A stretch of 33,397 nt of DNA. Origin: Maricaulis sp. (lineage in GTDB: Bacteria > Pseudomonadota > Alphaproteobacteria > Caulobacterales > Maricaulaceae). How positions within the stretch are numbered: position 1 is the first letter of the stretch; each line of letters begins with the position of its first letter. The notes under the pieces were generated by a model. The model was not told the DNA's origin. It ran no database searches and worked only from the letters and a program-made list of their open reading frames with translations. Both the position numbers and the translations under genes were made by a program. The DNA lies in assembly GCA_002692855.1 (NCBI GenBank), contig NZMJ01000125.1:1-33397 (forward strand). Direction: 5' to 3'. Shown here piece by piece: positions 29,465-33,397 of the stretch.

Positions 29465-31105
29465 ATGTCCGAAGCGACGCCGAACGGGGCGCCTGCCGAA
29501 CATCAAAAAGGAATCCTGGGACTGATCGAGCGCGCGGGGAACCGCCTGCCCGATCCTGTCTTCATCTTCTTCTACCTGATCATTGCAATGGCGATCATCT
29601 CCGTCGTTGCAGATCTGGCGAACATGTCGGTCTTCCATCCGACACGCGTCGACGAAGCGGGCAATCCCGCCGTCGTTGATGCGATCAGCATCTTCCGGCC
29701 CGACTCGATCGAGCACCTGCTCGTCGAAATGCCTGAAATCTTCACCGGCTTTCACCCGCTGGGCTATGTGCTGGTGGTGATGCTGGGTGCCGGCGTCGCT
29801 GAGCGGGCCGGCCTGTTCGGCACGGCGATGCGCGCCGCCGTCCGGGACGTTCCCAAATACCTCCTCACCCCGGCCGTGGCGCTTGCGGCCATGATGGGCA
29901 ATCTCGCCGCCGATGCGGCCTATGTCGTGCTGATCCCGCTCGCTGCGGTGATTTTCGCGGCCGCAGGACGACACCCGATTGCCGGCATCACCGCCGCATT
30001 CGCCGGCGTGTCCGGCGGCTTTTCGGCCAACCTTCTGCCCGGCCAGCTCGACGCCCTCCTGTTCGGGATTACCGAAGAAGCGGTGATTGCGCTGGATCCG
30101 AACTGGACGATGAATATCGCCGGCAACTGGTACTTCATCGCCGCGATGACCTTCCTCTTCATGCCGGTCATCTGGTTTGTCACCGACAAGGTGATCGAGC
30201 CACGCCTGGGCAAGTGGACCGGGGGCGCAGTGGTGGGGTCAACGAACCCCGAAGACGATTCCAGTACCGAATTGACGCCGGGTCAGAAAAAGGGTCTCGC
30301 CCATGCCGGGATCGCCGTGCTGGCGATCGCCCTGGTCTGGATATTCCTGACGGTTGACGTCGTCGCGCTCGTGACGGGCGGATCGGCCTCGCTCTATGGC
30401 GGCAACCCGCCCCTGTTCAATTCGGACACCAGCCTGTCAGCGACGCAGCGGCTCGTGCCCTTCTTCTCGTCGCTGGTGGCGGGCTTCATGCTGCTCTTCA
30501 TCTTTGCGGGCATCGCTTACGGACGCGCCGCGGGGACGATCAACAACCACCGCGACATTGTCGACATGATGACCGGCGCCATGAAGGACATGGGCTATTA
30601 TCTCGTCCTGGCGTTCTTCGCGGCCTATTTCGTGGAGATGTTCAACCAGTCCCAGCTGGGACTGATCTTCGCGGTCAACGGCGCCAACGGGATCGAGAAT
30701 TCAGGTCTTCCGCTGCCGATTGTGCTGGGCCTGATCGTCCTGTTTGCGGCGATCCTGAATCTCTTCGTGGGTTCGGCCAGCGCGAAGTGGGCGTTGCTGG
30801 CGCCGGTTCTGGTCCCGATGCTGATGCTTCTGGGTGTCAGCCCGGAAATGGCGACCGCCGCCTACCGCGTCGGCGACAGCGGCACGAACATCATCACGCC
30901 GTTGATGGTGTATTTCCCGCTGATCCTCGTCTTCGCGCAGCGCTGGGTGCCGAATTTCGGCCTCGGCTCGCTGACGGCAGCGATGATCCCCTACTCGATC
31001 TGGCTCCTGATCACCGGTATCGCGATGACGGTGCTGTGGGTGTTCCTGAACCTGCCGCTCGGTCCGGGGGCGACCGTGCAATACGTCCTGCCGGGTGCCG
31101 GCTGA
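29465..31105 (+). CDS. AbgT family transporter
   Basis: The family comprises inner-membrane carriers such as AbgT (p-aminobenzoyl-glutamate uptake) and MtrF/YdaH, studied as antimetabolite efflux pumps. The 546-residue protein begins in the cytoplasm, then has about nine spans and two re-entrant hairpins. Recognisable family stretches are RLPDPVFIFFYLIIAMAI, LGAGVAERAGLFG, MMGNLAADAAYVVLIPLAA, and the conserved late YRVGDSGTNIITPLMVYFP of the substrate site. The ATG at 29465 follows GGGGAGAG by 6 bases; the open frame back to 29372 has no such site. It stands alone on the plus strand, divergent from nuoA, with its own terminator. Substrate and direction cannot be decided. Confidence 0.9.
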   Translation: MSEATPNGAPAEHQKGILGLIERAGNRLPDPVFIFFYLIIAMAIISVVADLANMSVFHPTRVDEAGNPAVVDAISIFRPDSIEHLLVEMPEIFTGFHPLGYVLVVMLGAGVAERAGLFGTAMRAAVRDVPKYLLTPAVALAAMMGNLAADAAYVVLIPLAAVIFAAAGRHPIAGITAAFAGVSGGFSANLLPGQLDALLFGITEEAVIALDPNWTMNIAGNWYFIAAMTFLFMPVIWFVTDKVIEPRLGKWTGGAVVGSTNPEDDSSTELTPGQKKGLAHAGIAVLAIALVWIFLTVDVVALVTGGSASLYGGNPPLFNSDTSLSATQRLVPFFSSLVAGFMLLFIFAGIAYGRAAGTINNHRDIVDMMTGAMKDMGYYLVLAFFAAYFVEMFNQSQLGLIFAVNGANGIENSGLPLPIVLGLIVLFAAILNLFVGSASAKWALLAPVLVPMLMLLGVSPEMATAAYRVGDSGTNIITPLMVYFPLILVFAQRWVPNFGLGSLTAAMIPYSIWLLITGIAMTVLWVFLNLPLGPGATVQYVLPGAG

Positions 31106-31130
31106 CGGTAAAGCGAGAGCCTGAAACGCG

Positions 31131-31158
31131 AACGGCCGCCCCATCGGGCGGCCGTTTT
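31131..31158 (+). terminator. Intrinsic terminator after AbgT-family gene
   Basis: AACGGCCGCCC (31131-31141) pairs perfectly over 11 bp with GGGCGGCCGTT (31146-31156) around a 4-base loop, ending in TTTT on the plus strand. It lies 25 bases after the transporter stop and 16 bases from the tRNA-Asp 3' end. It may therefore also slow minus-strand transcripts, although that side lacks a T-run. Confidence 0.88.
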
Positions 31159-31173
31159 CGCATCGGAGAAGAA

Positions 31174-31250
<77 letters not shown>

Positions 31251-31265
31251 GTGGGCCATTCGTGG

Positions 31266-31282
31266 TCCGTTCTTGGAACGGA
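31266..31282 (-). repeat. Palindrome between tRNA-Asp promoter and gene
   Basis: TCCGTTC (31266-31272) and GAACGGA (31276-31282) form a perfect 7-base inverted repeat with a 3-base centre, just downstream of the -10 and 16 bases before the tRNA 5' end. It could be an operator at the transcription start or a short leader hairpin; the loop is tight for RNA. Confidence 0.45.
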
Positions 31283-31288
31283 GCACGG

Positions 31289-31317
31289 TGTCTAAGGGAG
31301 GCAGCGGGACCGGTCAA
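31289..31317 (-). promoter_or_regulatory. tRNA-Asp promoter
   Basis: On the minus strand TTGACC (31317-31312) and TAGACA (31294-31289) have the ideal 17-base spacing, about 40 bases before the tRNA. The -35 is strong and the -10 moderate. Confidence 0.6.
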
Positions 31318-31395
31318 GCGGGTTTGCACCCTTAAACAGCGCCTCTTGCACCTGCCCGGCCATGCGTGCCCAATAACGCCGGGAGGCCCTTCGAC

Positions 31396-32022
31396 ATGAT
31401 CCGTATCCTGACCCTTGTGACTGTGATCGCCCTCGCCGCATGCAGTGGTTCTGCACCCGGCAGCAACGAGCGCACCGTCACCGCCGTCATCGCGACCGAG
31501 GCGGGTGACATCACGGTCGAGCTTTACCCTGACCGTGCGCCCCTGAGTGTCGCAAACTTCATCGCCCATGCCGAGGCCGGACATTTCGATGGGGCCAGCT
31601 TCTACCGCACGGTACGCGCAGACAATGATCGGCCGGAAGCGCGGATCGACGTCATCCAGGGCGGGGTGGATTTCGACGGCCTGCCCGGCGCCGTACCGAT
31701 CGCGCACGAGCGCACTGATGAAACCGGCCTCACCCATCGGCGCGGCGCGATCTCGATGGCGCGCGACGCACCGGGCACGGCCTCGACCGAGTTCTTCATC
31801 GTCATCCATGACAGTGTCATTCTCGACGCCGGTCCCGGCGGCCGCCACCCGGACGGGGAAGGCTTCGCCGTGTTCGGCTATGTCACGGATGGCATGGACG
31901 TCGCCGAGGCGATCTGGTCTGCCCCGACCGGCGGCGCGGACGCCCCCGAGGGCTATGCCGCGCAATGGCTGGATCCGGCGGTGGGGATTCGCTCAGTAGT
32001 CGTTGAAAATGGTGGGCGGTGA
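31396..32022 (+). CDS. Lipoprotein peptidyl-prolyl cis-trans isomerase, cyclophilin type
   Basis: Cyclophilins speed up proline bond isomerisation during protein folding. The 208-residue protein has a lipoprotein signal peptide ending in the lipobox LAAC, so Cys16 should be lipidated and the domain should act in the periplasm. The cyclophilin core follows: TEAGDITVELYPDRAPLSVA, the active-site region SFYRTV with Arg71 (FHRV in classical members), and ASTEFFIVIHD. No tryptophan of the cyclosporin site is seen. The ATG at 31396 has GGAGG 9 bases upstream and places the signal peptide correctly; the frame open from 31366 does not. Its last 13 bases lie antisense to the tRNA-Val 3' end. Confidence 0.9.
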   Translation: MIRILTLVTVIALAACSGSAPGSNERTVTAVIATEAGDITVELYPDRAPLSVANFIAHAEAGHFDGASFYRTVRADNDRPEARIDVIQGGVDFDGLPGAVPIAHERTDETGLTHRRGAISMARDAPGTASTEFFIVIHDSVILDAGPGGRHPDGEGFAVFGYVTDGMDVAEAIWSAPTGGADAPEGYAAQWLDPAVGIRSVVVENGGR

Positions 32023-32085
32023 GGGGTTCGAACCCCCGACCCTCTCGGTGTAAACGAGATGCTCTCCCAGCTGAGCTAACCGCCC
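32010..32085 (-). tRNA. tRNA-Val (anticodon TAC)
   Basis: The minus strand gives a complete 76-base tRNA. The acceptor stem GGGCGGT/ACCGCCC is perfectly paired, the anticodon loop is TTTACAC with anticodon TAC between TCTCG/CGAGA, the T arm contains GGTTCGAACCC, and the discriminator A and CCA are encoded. It begins 12 bases after the pheA stop with no room for its own promoter, so it is probably processed from the pheA transcript or driven from within pheA. Confidence 0.97.
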
Positions 32086-32097
32086 TTCCCGCTCCGT

Positions 32098-33270
32098 TTA
32101 ACCCGCCGTTCCCGTCTCGTGAAGCACGGATGTCGGCGCGAGCCTGTCCGCACCATAACAGCCGAGAACACGCAGCCGCACGGCATGCCGGTTCATCGCT
32201 TCCAGCGCCCGATGGCAGGCGGGATCGTCGCGGTGACCTTCGAGGTCGAGGAAGAACATCTCCTCCCAAGGCGCGCCGCGCACGGGGCGGCTTTCCAGTC
32301 GTGCCAGGTTGACGCCCTCATCCCGGAATGCGGCCAGCACATCGACGAGCGCGCCTGGCGTATGCGCCGTTGCGAACACGATGGAGGTCTTGCATGGAAG
32401 GTTGCGGGCCGGCGGTACGGCGTCGCGCGCGAGCGCCACGAAGCGCGTGTAGTTCTCATCGCTGTCGGCGACGGCTTCCTCGGCAATCACGTTGAGTCCG
32501 AACAGACGCGCGGCGTCCGCGCCGGCGATTGCACCGACGGACGGGCCTTCCTCCATCGCGTGTTCCAGCGCGCGGGTCGAGGACGACGCGAAACGCTGGG
32601 TGACACCGGGCATCTTCGCAAGGAATCGGCGGCATTGCGCCAGGGCCTGCGGGTGGCCGTAAACGGTGGTGACCGCATCGGGATTGTTCGCCCGCCCGAC
32701 CAGACAGTGACGCACACGGTAATGATGCTCGCCTACCAGTGTCAGCGACGTGTCGAGCAGCAGGTCATAGACCTCGTTGATACTGCCGGTCGTCGTATTC
32801 TCGATCGGCAGGAAGGCGTAGTCGGCCTCGCCCTCTTCCACCGCCTTCACGATGGACCCGAAATCGCGTTTCACCACCGGTGCGACCCCGGCATGGCGGC
32901 CGGAAAAGTGCGCCTGGGCGGCGAAGTGGGAATAGCTCCCCGGTCCGCCAAGATAGGCGACGCTCGCCTCTCCGCCCGTTCCGGCGGCACGGGCGTCGAG
33001 TTCGGCGCGCTGGCCCTTCAGCGACAGGTCGATCAGCGTCTGATAGAGGCGCTCGACCGCCGCACCATCCAGTCCGATGGCTTCGCCCGCTTCAATGGCC
33101 GCTTTGAGGACGGCGCGCTCGCGGAGCGGATCACGAACCGGTTCACCGGCTGCGGCCTTCGCCCGCGCGATCTGACTGCCGAGCGCCGCACGATGGGCAC
33201 CCAGCCGCAGGATTTCGCGGTCCGTTTCGTCAATGTCGGCGCGCAGTGCGTCGATGCTCTTCGTGTCCAT
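32098..33270 (-). CDS. pheA: Chorismate mutase / prephenate dehydratase (P-protein)
   Basis: The protein makes phenylpyruvate from chorismate by way of prephenate, the committed route to phenylalanine. Its 390 residues hold three parts. An AroQ chorismate mutase helix domain (about 1-85) shows IDALRADIDETDREIL and the catalytic-type PVRDPLRER. The prephenate dehydratase domain runs from VAYLGGPGSYSHFAAQAHF, with FLPIENTTTGSINEVYDLL and ENYTRFVALA. An ACT domain (about 295-370) contains [10 protein letters not shown] and NLARLESRP, the family's phenylalanine feedback site. The ATG at 33270 has AAGGGGA 6 bases upstream and starts the mutase helix; the 18-codon extension to 33324 reads through a terminator hairpin and is not used. 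Confidence 0.95.
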   Translation of the reverse strand: MDTKSIDALRADIDETDREILRLGAHRAALGSQIARAKAAAGEPVRDPLRERAVLKAAIEAGEAIGLDGAAVERLYQTLIDLSLKGQRAELDARAAGTGGEASVAYLGGPGSYSHFAAQAHFSGRHAGVAPVVKRDFGSIVKAVEEGEADYAFLPIENTTTGSINEVYDLLLDTSLTLVGEHHYRVRHCLVGRANNPDAVTTVYGHPQALAQCRRFLAKMPGVTQRFASSSTRALEHAMEEGPSVGAIAGADAARLFGLNVIAEEAVADSDENYTRFVALARDAVPPARNLPCKTSIVFATAHTPGALVDVLAAFRDEGVNLARLESRPVRGAPWEEMFFLDLEGHRDDPACHRALEAMNRHAVRLRVLGCYGADRLAPTSVLHETGTAG

Positions 33271-33290
33271 GCCCGTTCCCCTTGAGCCAT

Positions 33291-33317
33291 AAAAAAAACC
33301 CCCGGTGGTTCCGGGGG
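33291..33317 (-). terminator. Strong terminator hairpin in front of pheA
   Basis: On the minus strand a 7-bp all-GC stem (CCCCCGG at 33299-33305 against CCGGGGG at 33311-33317, 5-base loop) is followed by eight consecutive Ts (33298-33291), a textbook intrinsic terminator. It lies 25 bases after the stop of the partial gene at the right edge and ends only 20 bases before the pheA ATG. It may close the upstream gene, attenuate pheA, or both. Confidence 0.9.
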
Positions 33318-33342
33318 CTTTCATTCGTCGTTGATGCTTTTC

Positions 33343-33397
33343 CTAGCGCAACGCGAGTGAGCCGCCCCCTGTCGGGACGCCAAAATACGCGCGGTAG
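33343..33397 (-). CDS. C-terminal end of an unrecognised gene, partial
   Basis: The last 17 codons of a minus-strand frame run in from the right edge and end at TAG, giving a C-terminus of YRAYFGVPTGGGSLALR. The frame is open over the whole visible part, and a strong terminator follows 25 bases later, as expected after a real gene. The stretch is too short to identify, and an open frame of this length could arise by chance. Confidence 0.4.
   Translation of the reverse strand, partial: YRAYFGVPTGGGSLALR

Noticed and set aside
33271-33324. An 18-codon N-terminal extension of pheA.
   Set aside because: It would be translated through a terminator stem and T-tract, and the ATG at 33270 has the better ribosome binding site and the conserved mutase start.

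Overview
The window is about 33 kb of GC-rich chromosomal DNA from an alphaproteobacterium. It is most likely a Caulobacterales/Hyphomonadales (Maricaulis/Hyphomonas-like) relative. The reasons are the fourteen-gene nuo cluster continuing into birA-coaX-rnj-mce-DUF1467-proS-lolC-lolD, a short prolyl-tRNA synthetase without editing insert, RNase J, and a GTTC-N7-GTTC SOS box of the alphaproteobacterial type. This placement is inference. I see no insertion sequence, phage gene, CRISPR array or integration site, and no gene-free stretch longer than 300 bases.

Layout. Positions 1-2144 (minus strand) hold the translation pair rpsB-tsf, with a promoter, a leader with two stem-loops, and a terminator after tsf. 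Positions 2145-5588 hold dnaE, the replicative polymerase. Just upstream of dnaE is a 34-residue single-span membrane protein gene (5658-5762) behind a LexA-type box. It looks like the SOS-induced division inhibitor SidA of Caulobacter and is the most notable item here.

Positions 5871-29192 form one near-continuous minus-strand series, mostly with overlapping or adjacent stop and start codons. It starts with all of respiratory complex I, in the order nuoA-B-C-(GFA-like)-D-(SnoaL-like)-E-F-G-(small glycine-rich membrane protein)-H-I-J-K-L-M-N. It continues with birA, coaX, rnj, mce, a DUF1467 gene, proS, lolC and lolD. Three non-subunit genes are embedded in the complex I part, NuoE carries a long C-terminal extension, and NuoL carries a His/Asp-rich insert.

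Positions 29193-29464 are a divergent intergenic region. An AbgT-family transporter runs on the plus strand (29465-31105) and ends at a strong terminator facing a tRNA-Asp. A lipoprotein cyclophilin (31396-32022, plus) converges on, and overlaps by 13 bases, a tRNA-Val. That tRNA sits 12 bases after the bifunctional chorismate mutase/prephenate dehydratase gene pheA. A strong terminator hairpin with eight Ts lies only 20 bases before the pheA start, and the last codons of another minus-strand gene reach the right edge.

Together the genes are core housekeeping: respiration, cofactor and envelope lipoprotein handling, replication and translation. The less ordinary content is in the SOS-linked small gene, the accessory genes inside nuo, and several candidate RNA control structures.
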